A stretch of DNA of 33,942 nucleotides from Treponema sp. (GTDB lineage Bacteria; Spirochaetota; Spirochaetia; Treponematales; Treponemataceae). Positions 1-7,407 of this stretch are shown in pieces. A program made the translations under genes and the position numbers. Below the pieces are notes generated by a model. It was not told where the DNA came from and did no database searches. It worked only from the letters and a program-made list of their open reading frames with translations. The stretch spans positions 1-33,942 of the forward strand of contig JAEDGP010000017.1 in the NCBI GenBank assembly GCA_016297405.1. The letters are read 5' to 3'. Position 1 is the first letter of the stretch. The number at the start of each line of letters is the position of its first letter.

Positions 1-419
1 TCAACAGCTTCAGATTCACCAGATTCATCGGTTTCAGGAGGCAGTTGAAAATCAAGATTTTCGCTTAAGGATTCAACATCAGACTCTTCCTCGGAAACTG
101 GCTCCAATGGCATTTCCCTTCGTTCATCACCTTCATTTTCTTCTGATTCTCCAATGGAATCTTCCAAAAATGAATCTGGAAGTTCAGGAAGTTCAGGAAG
201 CTCATCTTCTGTAATTCTTTCCTCAAGGAGATTTTCTTCCAGAGAATCCAATCCCTGATCTAATTCATCATTCTCAGATACGCCCTCATCCTGTTTGGAT
301 TCAGCTGTTTCTTCCGAAGAAACCTCTTCCCTTTCAACAACCTGTTTTTTGGGAGCAGATGCACAAGAAAAAGCCAAAAGACAGGCAAAACCAATCAATG
401 AATAATAAATTTTTTTCAC
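1..419 (-). CDS. Acidic lipoprotein, partial (C-terminus outside window)
   Basis: The reading frame opens at a GTG (419-417) whose GTGA overlaps the TGA of the upstream gene, so the two are translationally coupled. The first residues form a lipoprotein signal (basic MKKIYY start, hydrophobic stretch, then a lipobox-like LAFSC with the cysteine near residue 19). What follows is extremely rich in Glu, Asp and Ser, with a short ELP-ELP-ELP repeat around residues 72-81 and no recognisable domain in the visible 139 codons. It is probably anchored in the inner or outer membrane facing the periplasm. It lies third in the smc cluster. The frame is still open at base 1, so total length and any C-terminal domain are unknown. 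I do not recognise the family. Confidence 0.75.
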   Translation of the reverse strand, partial: MKKIYYSLIGFACLLAFSCASAPKKQVVEREEVSSEETAESKQDEGVSENDELDQGLDSLEENLLEERITEDELPELPELPDSFLEDSIGESEENEGDERREMPLEPVSEEESDVESLSENLDFQLPPETDESGESEAV

Positions 420-784
420 GGAGCTGCTCCTATTATTCCATTTACAAGTCTATCATTGGCATCACTTATTTCCTGAACATCTTCATCTCCAGGAACTGTC
501 CACCACTTTTCAATTTCTTCACTTGACCATTTATCACTCGTAATCCTGGAAAGGGAATACTCGTCAGGAATCACCGGTCCTTTTGGGGCAAGAAGCTTCT
601 GGTCCAACACCAGTTCATTTTCCTTTTTTATTTCAGCTGTCTTTTTTACTTCTTTTACAAGAGCAAAGGACAAGATTCCCAATACAGCCATAAATACCAG
701 TACTGCACAAAAAACAACAGTTTTTTGCCTGTGCTCGTCAAGAGAATCTTTCAGATTTTCAGCAACAACATGAAAATCAATCAT
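416..784 (-). CDS. Small single-pass membrane protein downstream of smc
   Basis: About 122 residues with a short cytoplasmic N-terminus, one strong transmembrane segment (about residues 22-45, VVFCAVLVFMAVLGILSFAL) and a soluble, probably periplasmic, C-terminal tail of about 75 residues with a WSSEEIEKWW motif. A GTG two codons upstream (790-788) is also possible. I prefer the ATG at 784 because AAAAGG at the end of smc then sits about 10 bases away. The gene follows the smc stop immediately and overlaps the next lipoprotein by GTGA, so all three are one transcription unit. No function can be assigned; the pairing of a bitopic protein with a lipoprotein suggests an envelope role, which is inference. 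Confidence 0.75.
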   Translation of the reverse strand: MIDFHVVAENLKDSLDEHRQKTVVFCAVLVFMAVLGILSFALVKEVKKTAEIKKENELVLDQKLLAPKGPVIPDEYSLSRITSDKWSSEEIEKWWTVPGDEDVQEISDANDRLVNGIIGAAP

Positions 785-789
785 CTGCA

Positions 790-3700
790 CTATGCCTTTT
801 CTTCTGAGGAACCATCTTTATCCCCAGATTCCTTTTCAGCGGAAGCAATATTTTCTTCCTGCTGTTCAAAAGCTGATTTTTCACCTTCCTCCAATGCAGC
901 TTTCCTGGCCTCATTTGCTTTGCGGCGCTCCAAAGCTTCAGCTTCTTTCTTTTCCTTTTTGATTCGTTCGATTTCAGGATCCGTAATAGTTCCGTCATCA
1001 TTATAGATTCGTCTAGGCGGTCTTGGAGGAACAAAAGTACCTTCTTCAGGAGGCACATCTTCTTCCACAAAACCATCATCACAAGCTTCTACTTTCGATC
1101 CGATTCGGATATCTTCATCAAGACGAAGAGCAATTATCTTGCTGACACCAGATTCTTCCATAGTTATACCAAGCATTGTGCTGGCACCAGTTACGGTTTT
1201 CTTGTTATGGGTAATCACAATGTACTGACTTACATTTGCGAACGATTCCAAAGTAGTCACAAAACTTGAAACGTTTCTATCATCAAGCGCCGCATCAATT
1301 TCATCAAGAAGACAGAATGGACTTGGTCTAACCTGATATGTTGCAAACAGCAGAGCAACCGCAGTCATAGTCTTTTCACCACCGGAAAGCAGAGCAATAT
1401 TTTCCAGTTTCTTTCCAGGCGGCTGTGCAAGAATTTCAATACCACTGGTAAGAACATTCATAGGATCTTCAAGTCTAAGTTCACCACGTCCACCATTAAA
1501 AAGACGTCTGAACATGTTATGGAAATTCTTTTTGATTTTATTATATGTTTCAAGAAACATTTCAGAGGACTTTGATTTGATTTCTTCCGAAACTCGAATC
1601 AAATTGTCCAACGACTTTTGTGTATCATCGAAATTTGCTTTCTGGCGTTCGTAGCGATCCTTTTCTTCTGCAAATTCTTCCACAGCCATAAGATTCACGT
1701 TACCCAACGAGCGCAGTTCTTCCCTGCAAGACAAAAGCTTATCCTTGATTTCGGCAACAGGTTTTGTAATCTTATACATCCGCTCTTCGAATTCCATAAG
1801 GTCTCTGGATTGGGATTCCTGGAAATTCTGCTTCAGATTCCTGATTTCCGTTTCCGCCGAATTCAACAAAAGAGTCAAACGTTCGAATTGTGCAGAATAT
1901 CGATTCTGATCTTCCTGTTTTTTCTGAAGCTTGTCTTTTTTTCCGGACACACTTGAATTACTTTCGACGATTTTAGAATCAAGCTCCTTAAGTTCTTCAG
2001 CAAGTTTTGTTCCCTTGTGTTCAAGTTCTGCAAGTTCTTCCTGAACTTCCATAATCTGATCTTCAAGGAATTCTGCTTTCTGCTGTTCTCCCGCAAGCTC
2101 TTCCTGGGACTGACGCAAATCATTCTGCTCAGACACAAGATTTCTTCGCAAAAGGCTTGCCTGCTGAATGGAAGCCTGAATCTGAGTTTCCATCTGAACT
2201 TTATTAACCCTTAATTTATTGCAGGTTTCCTTATATTCATCAATTTTCGACGAAAGCTCGCCATTGCAGCTGCGAAGTTCTTCAATTTCTTTATTCAAGC
2301 CATCAATCTGGTTGTGGTTATCAACAATTTGTCCATCAAGCTCACGCTTTTTGGTCATTATTCCCTGCGGAGAAAGGAATTCCGTAATGAACGCAGGCGA
2401 AGCCTTTTCATATTCATCCAGGGCATTTTCCACATCTGCAATGAGTTTTTCAGCTTCTCCAAAAGAATCAGATGCCTCCTGGATGATTTTTACAGCATCA
2501 GATTCAGAATGGGAAGCTTTTGCACTGTCAGAAAAAACATTCTTTCTGCCTTCAGCGAAAACTTTAAGTTTTCCCATAGAATCCAACAGCATCTCTTTTG
2601 CCTTTGCCAAAGCAGGAGCAGAAAAACCGACATCCTTAAGCTTGGAATCAAGCATTCCCACTATATTTTCCGTAATGGAAGTAAGTTCCTGCTGCAAAAC
2701 CTTGCGTTCTTCACCCAATTGCAGAATGCGGTTTCTGTCCTCATCAGATTTCTGGTCGTTTTGAGTAATCTGCATTCCGCAAGTCTTTATGTTGTCTTCG
2801 AATTCACTGATATTCCGTTCAACTTCAGCTATCTGCTTTTCTTTCTTATGAATGTCAGCTTCCTGCTCATCGATTTCTTCCTGAATGTTTTCAAGGTTCT
2901 CCTGAACAATCGAAATGCGTGCTTCAAGGGCTCCAATCTTACCCTTAAGATCACGAGATTGGCGGTTCAGGTTATTAGCCATTTCCATCTTGCCGTTTTT
3001 GGCCTGGCCTAACCCTACAAGTTCGGCCTGCTTCGTATAAACCAATTCCTGCATTTCCCGAACTTTGTCCATGTTAATGGAAATGGTATTCGTTATCTCT
3101 TCAATTTCGGCTCGCACCTGATCACGTTTTTTTACGACTTCTTCAAGCTCTGCCTTATGCCTTGTTTGATCTTCCAGAAAATTCCTTAAACGCAAAAGAG
3201 CAATATCAAGTTCACAATTAAAGATTTGTTCTTTAACATCGCGAAATTTACTTGTTTTTTCCGCCTGTACTTTAAGGGTATCATAACGCCGCTTATTTTC
3301 TGCAAGAGCAATTTCAATCTGCTGCAAATTCCGTCTTGTCTGCTCAAGCTCCCGCTCAGCGATCGCACATTCTGCCTTGCTGCGGGAAATCCCAGCCGCC
3401 TCTTCAAAAATATAGCGACGGTCTTCTGGCTTTGAAGAAAGAATCTGGCTTACCTGCCCCTGTTCCATAATTGAATAGGAAGATTTTCCTACTCCAGTAT
3501 CCATAAAAAGTTTTATTACTTCTCTGGCACCAACAGGCCGATTATTGATGAAATATTCATTTTCGCCGCTTCTGTACAGACGTCGTTTGATTGCAATTTC
3601 GCTTTCATCCATCGGAAGAAGTCCATTCTCGTTGCTCATTGTCAAAGTTACTTCGGCAACATTAAGAGGAGACCTGCGTTCTGTTCCGTTAAAAATCACA

Positions 3701-3888
3701 TCTTCTTTTTTTTCTGCACGAAGATTTTTAGCTTTACTTTCTGCAAGAACCCATTTGATTGCATCAACAACATTACTTTTTCCGCAGCCATTCGGTCCAA
3801 GCAATGCTGTGATACCATCTGAAAAATCAATATGAGTACGATCAGCAAATGATTTGAAACCAAATATGTCCAGACTCTTTAAAAACAC
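790..3888 (-). CDS. smc: Chromosome segregation ATPase SMC (condensin subunit), atypical hinge
   Basis: Structural-maintenance-of-chromosomes ATPase that, with ScpA and ScpB, compacts and resolves the nucleoid. Head halves are clear: Walker A GPNGCGKSN at residues about 31-39, signature LSGGEKT at about 832-838, and Walker B CLLDEIDAALDD at about 857-868. Two long coiled-coil arms lie between. At 1032 residues it is shorter than the usual 1150-1200. The middle (about residues 405-515) is helical and charged and shows none of the glycine-rich pattern of a standard SMC hinge. After the head there is an added tail of about 110 residues, proline-rich (RPPRR) and then Lys/Glu-rich. The start is GTG with GAGG five bases upstream and a good promoter behind it. 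scpA and scpB lie at 22.6-24.0 kb. Confidence 0.95.
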   Translation of the reverse strand: MFLKSLDIFGFKSFADRTHIDFSDGITALLGPNGCGKSNVVDAIKWVLAESKAKNLRAEKKEDVIFNGTERRSPLNVAEVTLTMSNENGLLPMDESEIAIKRRLYRSGENEYFINNRPVGAREVIKLFMDTGVGKSSYSIMEQGQVSQILSSKPEDRRYIFEEAAGISRSKAECAIAERELEQTRRNLQQIEIALAENKRRYDTLKVQAEKTSKFRDVKEQIFNCELDIALLRLRNFLEDQTRHKAELEEVVKKRDQVRAEIEEITNTISINMDKVREMQELVYTKQAELVGLGQAKNGKMEMANNLNRQSRDLKGKIGALEARISIVQENLENIQEEIDEQEADIHKKEKQIAEVERNISEFEDNIKTCGMQITQNDQKSDEDRNRILQLGEERKVLQQELTSITENIVGMLDSKLKDVGFSAPALAKAKEMLLDSMGKLKVFAEGRKNVFSDSAKASHSESDAVKIIQEASDSFGEAEKLIADVENALDEYEKASPAFITEFLSPQGIMTKKRELDGQIVDNHNQIDGLNKEIEELRSCNGELSSKIDEYKETCNKLRVNKVQMETQIQASIQQASLLRRNLVSEQNDLRQSQEELAGEQQKAEFLEDQIMEVQEELAELEHKGTKLAEELKELDSKIVESNSSVSGKKDKLQKKQEDQNRYSAQFERLTLLLNSAETEIRNLKQNFQESQSRDLMEFEERMYKITKPVAEIKDKLLSCREELRSLGNVNLMAVEEFAEEKDRYERQKANFDDTQKSLDNLIRVSEEIKSKSSEMFLETYNKIKKNFHNMFRRLFNGGRGELRLEDPMNVLTSGIEILAQPPGKKLENIALLSGGEKTMTAVALLFATYQVRPSPFCLLDEIDAALDDRNVSSFVTTLESFANVSQYIVITHNKKTVTGASTMLGITMEESGVSKIIALRLDEDIRIGSKVEACDDGFVEEDVPPEEGTFVPPRPPRRIYNDDGTITDPEIERIKKEKKEAEALERRKANEARKAALEEGEKSAFEQQEENIASAEKESGDKDGSSEEKA

Positions 3889-3922
3889 AGAAACCTCATT
3901 TTTAGATAAAAAATCACTTTAC

Positions 3923-3951
3923 AATATACCGTTTATCCCATTGCATTTCAA
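3923..3951 (-). promoter_or_regulatory. Sigma70-type promoter of smc
   Basis: On the minus strand TTGAAA (3951-3946) and TATATT (3928-3923) are separated by exactly 17 bases. The predicted transcript starts near 3916, giving a leader of about 28 bases before the GTG of smc, which contains the GAGG ribosome binding site. Confidence 0.7.
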
Positions 3952-3965
3952 CAATCCCCGGACAG

Positions 3966-4008
3966 AAAAAAAGGTGACAGAAAGAATACAAACAAACTTT
4001 CAGCCACC
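3966..4008 (-). terminator. Rho-independent terminator after the 4.0-4.7 kb membrane gene
   Basis: On the minus strand GGTGGCTGAAAG (4008-3997) pairs with CTTTCTGTCACC (3984-3973) with one mismatch and one G-U pair, a 12-base loop, then seven T. It sits about 30 bases past the stop of the membrane protein gene and just before the smc promoter, so it insulates smc. Confidence 0.75.
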
Positions 4009-4037
4009 CTGTAAAACACCTTTAAATCAAGAATAAA

Positions 4038-4694
4038 TTATGATTTTTTAAACTTAGGAAATAAATCCCTTTCCAATGTAAAGATAACAGCAAAAGCAAA
4101 ATACACAAAACAAGCAAGATAAATCAGCCATGTTTTTGCACCAAAAATCCAAAATGTATCCAGGCATGATGGAACAATCATGGAAACAACTGCAAAAAAA
4201 GCATTCAATCCCACCCAAAGACAATTTTTCTGCTGCACAGACTCAATCAATCCGCGAACAAAAACGCTGCAAAGCATAAGCATGGCGATGCATAAAGATG
4301 GTCTGTAGAAAAGTCCAAAAAACGGAAGCCTTTCAGTTGCAGCAGAAACCGTAATGTATGGAACGTAAACGCTGTAAAAAGAGACAGTCAACGGAAAAAA
4401 ACATTTAATTCTGAAATCCACAGGATCTTTGGTAACAAAAAAATATACAACATAAAGAATTAAAGCTGGCAAGATGTAGAACACAGAAAAAATATAACCG
4501 AAATTCGAACCAAAGCTGTATTCCGTCAGCCTGTATGTAGAACCGAAAATGGAAATAATTACTGAAACAAGCACACCAGTCATAAAACCTGAGCACACCA
4601 CAGGCAATACATATTTATCATGATTCGATATGCACCAGATGGCCAGTATACACGGCATAAAGAAAACAAGAAATAAAATAGAAAGATAAATCAT
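4038..4694 (-). CDS. Polytopic inner-membrane protein of unknown function
   Basis: A 218-residue protein consisting almost wholly of hydrophobic segments: about seven predicted membrane spans at roughly residues 1-22, 29-51, 65-87, 97-119, 131-150, 158-184 and 187-207, with a basic C-terminus (FPKFKKS). There are no ATPase, permease or enzymatic motifs that I recognise. It stands alone: it is divergent from infC, is followed by its own terminator, and is separated from smc by the smc promoter. The start at ATG 4694 has no good Shine-Dalgarno sequence and I could not find a convincing promoter, so its exact N-terminus is uncertain. The length and span number would fit a small transporter-like or VanZ-like protein, but nothing in the sequence proves that. 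Confidence 0.75.
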   Translation of the reverse strand: MIYLSILFLVFFMPCILAIWCISNHDKYVLPVVCSGFMTGVLVSVIISIFGSTYRLTEYSFGSNFGYIFSVFYILPALILYVVYFFVTKDPVDFRIKCFFPLTVSFYSVYVPYITVSAATERLPFFGLFYRPSLCIAMLMLCSVFVRGLIESVQQKNCLWVGLNAFFAVVSMIVPSCLDTFWIFGAKTWLIYLACFVYFAFAVIFTLERDLFPKFKKS

Positions 4695-4790
4695 GCTGAC
4701 ACTCTACCATAATTAAACTTTTGTTTCCACAAGATAAAGGCAAATGTTTTGTTCAATTTTTAATTCGGATGCCGAAGAGTATTTTTGCAC

Positions 4791-4820
4791 TAGACATTAA
4801 TGGTCATATTCAAGTATAAT
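4791..4820 (+). promoter_or_regulatory. Promoter of the infC-rpmI-rplT operon
   Basis: TAGACA (4791-4796) and a perfect TATAAT (4815-4820) are spaced by 18 bases. The transcript should start near 4827, leaving a leader of about 43 bases. That leader contains a small hairpin, GTGTT (4844-4848) pairing with AACAC (4854-4858), directly before the GGAGG ribosome binding site (4861-4865). Confidence 0.65.
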
Positions 4821-4869
4821 CATCAATACGCTACATGTAATTAGTGTTTTAGCAACACCAGGAGGAAAG

Positions 4870-5403
4870 TTGGCATACACACCAAACAACAACACAAAAG
4901 GCCAGCGGATTAATGAAAACATCCGCGTACGTGAGGTTCGACTCATAGACGACGAGGGAAACCAGATGGGCATCGTCCCTACATTAGAGGCTCTTAAATT
5001 GGCTAAGGAGAAAGACCTGGACCTTGTTGAAGTTTCACCGAATGCTAACCCACCGGTTTGCAAAATTCTTGATTTTGGCAAGTACAGATTCGAACAGGAA
5101 AAAAAGCTCCGTGATTCCAAAAAGAATCAGAAAGTACTTAAACTCAAGGAAATTCGTATGCAGCCAAAAATTGGTTCAGGCGACCTTGATACAAAAGCCA
5201 AGCATGTGCAGGAATTCCTTGACGAGGGCGACAAGGTAAAAGTAACGATTCGTTTCCGCGGACGTGAACTTGCTCATACAGAACTCGGCTATGATGTACT
5301 GCAGGAAGTTTTAAAAAGGCTTACTTCCCCATATGTTATCGAAAAGAATCCGGCTATGGACGGAAAAACTATGTCGATGACTATTTCAGCTAAAGCCAAA
5401 TAA
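4870..5403 (+). CDS. infC: Translation initiation factor IF-3
   Basis: IF-3 binds the 30S subunit, prevents premature 50S joining and rejects non-canonical start codons and wrong initiator tRNA. The 177-residue product has both domains: the N-terminal domain (RINENIRVREVRLIDDEG, residues about 13-30, and the VEVSPNANPPVCKILDFGKY linker region) and the C-terminal domain (KEIRMQPKIG, then VTIRFRGRELAH). The start codon is TTG preceded by AGGAGG; no ATG is available nearby. A rare start codon on infC is well known from other bacteria as an autoregulatory device, because IF-3 represses initiation at such codons. It is first in the operon with rpmI and rplT. Confidence 0.97.
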   Translation: MAYTPNNNTKGQRINENIRVREVRLIDDEGNQMGIVPTLEALKLAKEKDLDLVEVSPNANPPVCKILDFGKYRFEQEKKLRDSKKNQKVLKLKEIRMQPKIGSGDLDTKAKHVQEFLDEGDKVKVTIRFRGRELAHTELGYDVLQEVLKRLTSPYVIEKNPAMDGKTMSMTISAKAK

Positions 5404-5423
5404 TTTTTTTGAGGTAAAGAAAA

Positions 5424-5624
5424 ATGCCTAAAATGAAGACAAAAAAGTCAGCTGCAAAACGCTACAGCTTGACTGGCACAGGTAAGGTAAAACACAAGAA
5501 GCAGAACCTTCGTCATATTTTGACAAAACGTGCTCCAAAAAGAAAAAGACAGCTCCGTGAAACAGGTTATGTTGCAGAAGCTGATGCAAAGAAAATTCGT
5601 AAGCAGATGCTTCCTTACGGTTAA
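5424..5624 (+). CDS. rpmI: 50S ribosomal protein L35
   Basis: A 66-residue, highly basic protein that matches L35 from end to end (PKMKTKKSAAKRY at the start and the KHLRHIL-like KKQNLRHILTKRAPKRKR core). It is a small late-assembling component of the large subunit. It begins 20 bases after infC with GAGG upstream of its ATG, and rplT follows after 17 bases: the classical infC-rpmI-rplT order. Length and composition are normal. Confidence 0.97.
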   Translation: MPKMKTKKSAAKRYSLTGTGKVKHKKQNLRHILTKRAPKRKRQLRETGYVAEADAKKIRKQMLPYG

Positions 5625-5641
5625 TAGTTGAGGTATAGAAT

Positions 5642-6001
5642 ATGTCAAGAGCAATAGACGGAACAAAAAGAAAGAACCGCCGTGCAAAGATTTTGAAGCT
5701 TGCTAAAGGCTTCATCGGCGACCGTAAATCAAACTACAAACCAGCAAAAGATGCTGTTGTAAAGGCACTTAACCATGCTTATGTTGACCGCCGCGACCGC
5801 AAGGGCAACTTCCGCTCATTGTGGATCGCTCGTATCAACGCAGCTGTTCGTGATGAAGGTATGACTTATTCACAGTTCATCAACGGATGCACAAAAGCAG
5901 GCATTACTTTGAACCGCAAGGCTCTTTCTAACATGGCTGTTGAAGATCCTGTTGCATTCAAGGCAGTTGTTGAAGCTGCAAAAAAAGCAATTAAGGCATA
6001 A
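5642..6001 (+). CDS. rplT: 50S ribosomal protein L20
   Basis: A 119-residue basic protein of standard L20 length. The family pattern is plain: an N-terminal basic arm with KRKNRRAKILKLAKGF, and the globular part with YVDRRDRKGNFRSLWIARIN. L20 binds 23S rRNA early in large-subunit assembly and in several bacteria represses its own operon by binding the leader mRNA; no L20-binding structure can be proven in the short leader here. A GAGG ribosome binding site lies ten bases before the ATG. Three bases separate its stop from the next gene. Confidence 0.97.
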   Translation: MSRAIDGTKRKNRRAKILKLAKGFIGDRKSNYKPAKDAVVKALNHAYVDRRDRKGNFRSLWIARINAAVRDEGMTYSQFINGCTKAGITLNRKALSNMAVEDPVAFKAVVEAAKKAIKA

Positions 6002-6003
6002 GT

Positions 6004-6549
6004 ATGATATCACTCGATCAAGTTCTTCTTCTTGAACAAAAGGTAGAAAGCGCTGTTAAAAAAATTACACAGCTACAAGCTGAAAACGATGCTCTTCGCA
6101 GTAAATGTGCCGAGCTCACAAATGCGCTTTCAAGCAAGTCGGAGCAGCTTTCTTCCTTTGAACAGGATCAGAATAAGATCGAGTCTGGTATACTTCAGGC
6201 ACTGAACAGACTTTCTTCAATCGAAAATTCGGTATTGCAGGTAGCTGGCGGTGCCCAACAGCAAGTTTCTGAGCCGGCAAATGCTCGTCCTACAGTTGCT
6301 GTAAATTTCCAATCCTTTACTGAACCTGCAGCTGCTCAAATTTCCAAACAAGCGCAAAGTTCAGAAATTCACCAAAATCAAATCATAATTCCGGCAAGCA
6401 ATTCTTCATACACAGAAAACTCCTTCGTAAATCCTGCAGAGGGAAAATCCTTCTCAAATATGAACCAAATTTCTTCCAGCGAAAAAGCACCAGACTCTTT
6501 TGGAGCACCAGCTTCTGAAAACGATGCCGGGCAATTCGATATTTTCTAA
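6004..6549 (+). CDS. ZapB-like coiled-coil protein, probable divisome partner
   Basis: 181 residues. Residues about 1-75 form a heptad-rich coiled coil (LEQKVESAVKKITQLQAENDAL) of the type found in the cell-division protein ZapB; the rest is a Gln/Ser/Ala-rich, probably disordered tail ending in GQFDIF. In E. coli ZapB binds ZapA and stabilises the Z ring. The case here rests on the coiled coil plus position: the gene overlaps zapA by TAATG. The long flexible tail is not part of classical ZapB (about 80 residues). A short conserved C-terminal peptide after a flexible tail is a common way to bind FtsZ or another partner, but that is speculation. It may be co-transcribed with rplT. Confidence 0.7.
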   Translation: MISLDQVLLLEQKVESAVKKITQLQAENDALRSKCAELTNALSSKSEQLSSFEQDQNKIESGILQALNRLSSIENSVLQVAGGAQQQVSEPANARPTVAVNFQSFTEPAAAQISKQAQSSEIHQNQIIIPASNSSYTENSFVNPAEGKSFSNMNQISSSEKAPDSFGAPASENDAGQFDIF

Positions 6550-6854
6550 TGGGCAATCTACAAATTGACGTTCTTGGAACATCATTCACAATTAAAGCAA
6601 ATGAAGACACCGCATATCTGAATAAGCTGCTTGGCTATTATAAGGGAATCATAAAGCAGATTGAAGAAAAAGGCGGACTTTCTGATCCAATCCAGATTTC
6701 AGCCCTGGCAGGAATCACTTTATGTGATGAGCTTTATAAAGAAAAATCACAGAAAATAAAAATTGAACATGCCATCGAAAACAACTCTGCCGATGCAGAA
6801 GCAGAGCGAATTACCAGAATGATGATAGAGAAAATAGAGAGCGTTTTAAAGTGA
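6549..6854 (+). CDS. zapA: Cell division protein ZapA
   Basis: A 101-residue ZapA: an N-terminal beta-rich part (LQIDVLGTSFTIKANEDTAY, residues 4-23), then the LNKLLGYYKGIIKQIE helix and the C-terminal coiled coil. ZapA binds FtsZ and bundles protofilaments in the Z ring. Its ATG overlaps the preceding stop as TAATG, and its own TGA overlaps the next start as GTGA, so three genes are translationally coupled. Length is typical of the family. Assignment by pattern is good although the family is weakly conserved. Confidence 0.8.
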   Translation: MGNLQIDVLGTSFTIKANEDTAYLNKLLGYYKGIIKQIEEKGGLSDPIQISALAGITLCDELYKEKSQKIKIEHAIENNSADAEAERITRMMIEKIESVLK

Positions 6855-7342
6855 GCATACAGATCTGGATTGACGCAGATTCCTGCCCTACACTTGTAAG
6901 AAATTACGTTGTTTCATATGCAAAAAAATTGGAAATCCCAGTACTTTTTGTTGCAAATAAGCCTATTCCAGCACAAACCAATGACTTCAAGATGATAATT
7001 TGCCCTCAGGAAAAAGATGCTGCCGATAACATCATTTTTGATCAAGCGCAACATAACGATCTGGTAATCACAAGGGACATTATTCTTGCATCAAGGCTTG
7101 TAGAAAAAGGGATCACCACAATCAACGACAGAGGTTTTTCGTTCACAAAAGACAACATCAAGGAAAAAGTTTCTGAAAGAGATTTCGACTTACAGCTGGC
7201 ACAAATAGGCCTTGGTGGACAAAAAGGAAGCACATATAATAAAAAACAGCTTGCAAAATTCGCAAACTGTTTCGACAAAGAAATACAATCTAAACTGCGA
7301 AAAGAAAAATTATTGCATCAAACTCAAAAAAACAACAAATAA
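6851..7342 (+). CDS. YaiI/YqxD family (DUF188) PIN-like protein
   Basis: A 163-residue member of the UPF0178/DUF188 family, recognised by IWIDADSCP at residues 4-12, the AADNIIFDQAQHNDLVITRD segment with DLVITRD at about 70-76, and the conserved NDRGFSFT around residue 92-99. The family adopts a PIN-domain-like fold with acidic residues and is presumed to be a nuclease, but no reaction is established. It starts at GTG overlapping the zapA stop (GTGA) and is the last gene of the infC-to-yaiI run. The end is convergent with the HD-GYP gene, with 65 bases between them and no clear terminator hairpin. Confidence 0.88.
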   Translation: MSIQIWIDADSCPTLVRNYVVSYAKKLEIPVLFVANKPIPAQTNDFKMIICPQEKDAADNIIFDQAQHNDLVITRDIILASRLVEKGITTINDRGFSFTKDNIKEKVSERDFDLQLAQIGLGGQKGSTYNKKQLAKFANCFDKEIQSKLRKEKLLHQTQKNNK

Positions 7343-7407
7343 ATCGTATTCTTGTCAAGTTCTGCTCATATAATAGACAAACCAGGAAGTGTTTTTTGTT
7401 TCTTTTC

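Noticed and set aside
2219..3012. Plus-strand open frames opposite smc
   Set aside because: They are shadows of the coiled-coil codons of Smc and have no ribosome binding site or domain.
7343..7407. TTGTC/GACAA pairing in the convergent gap as a terminator
   Set aside because: Only five pairs with a 19-base loop and no adjacent T run on the plus strand.
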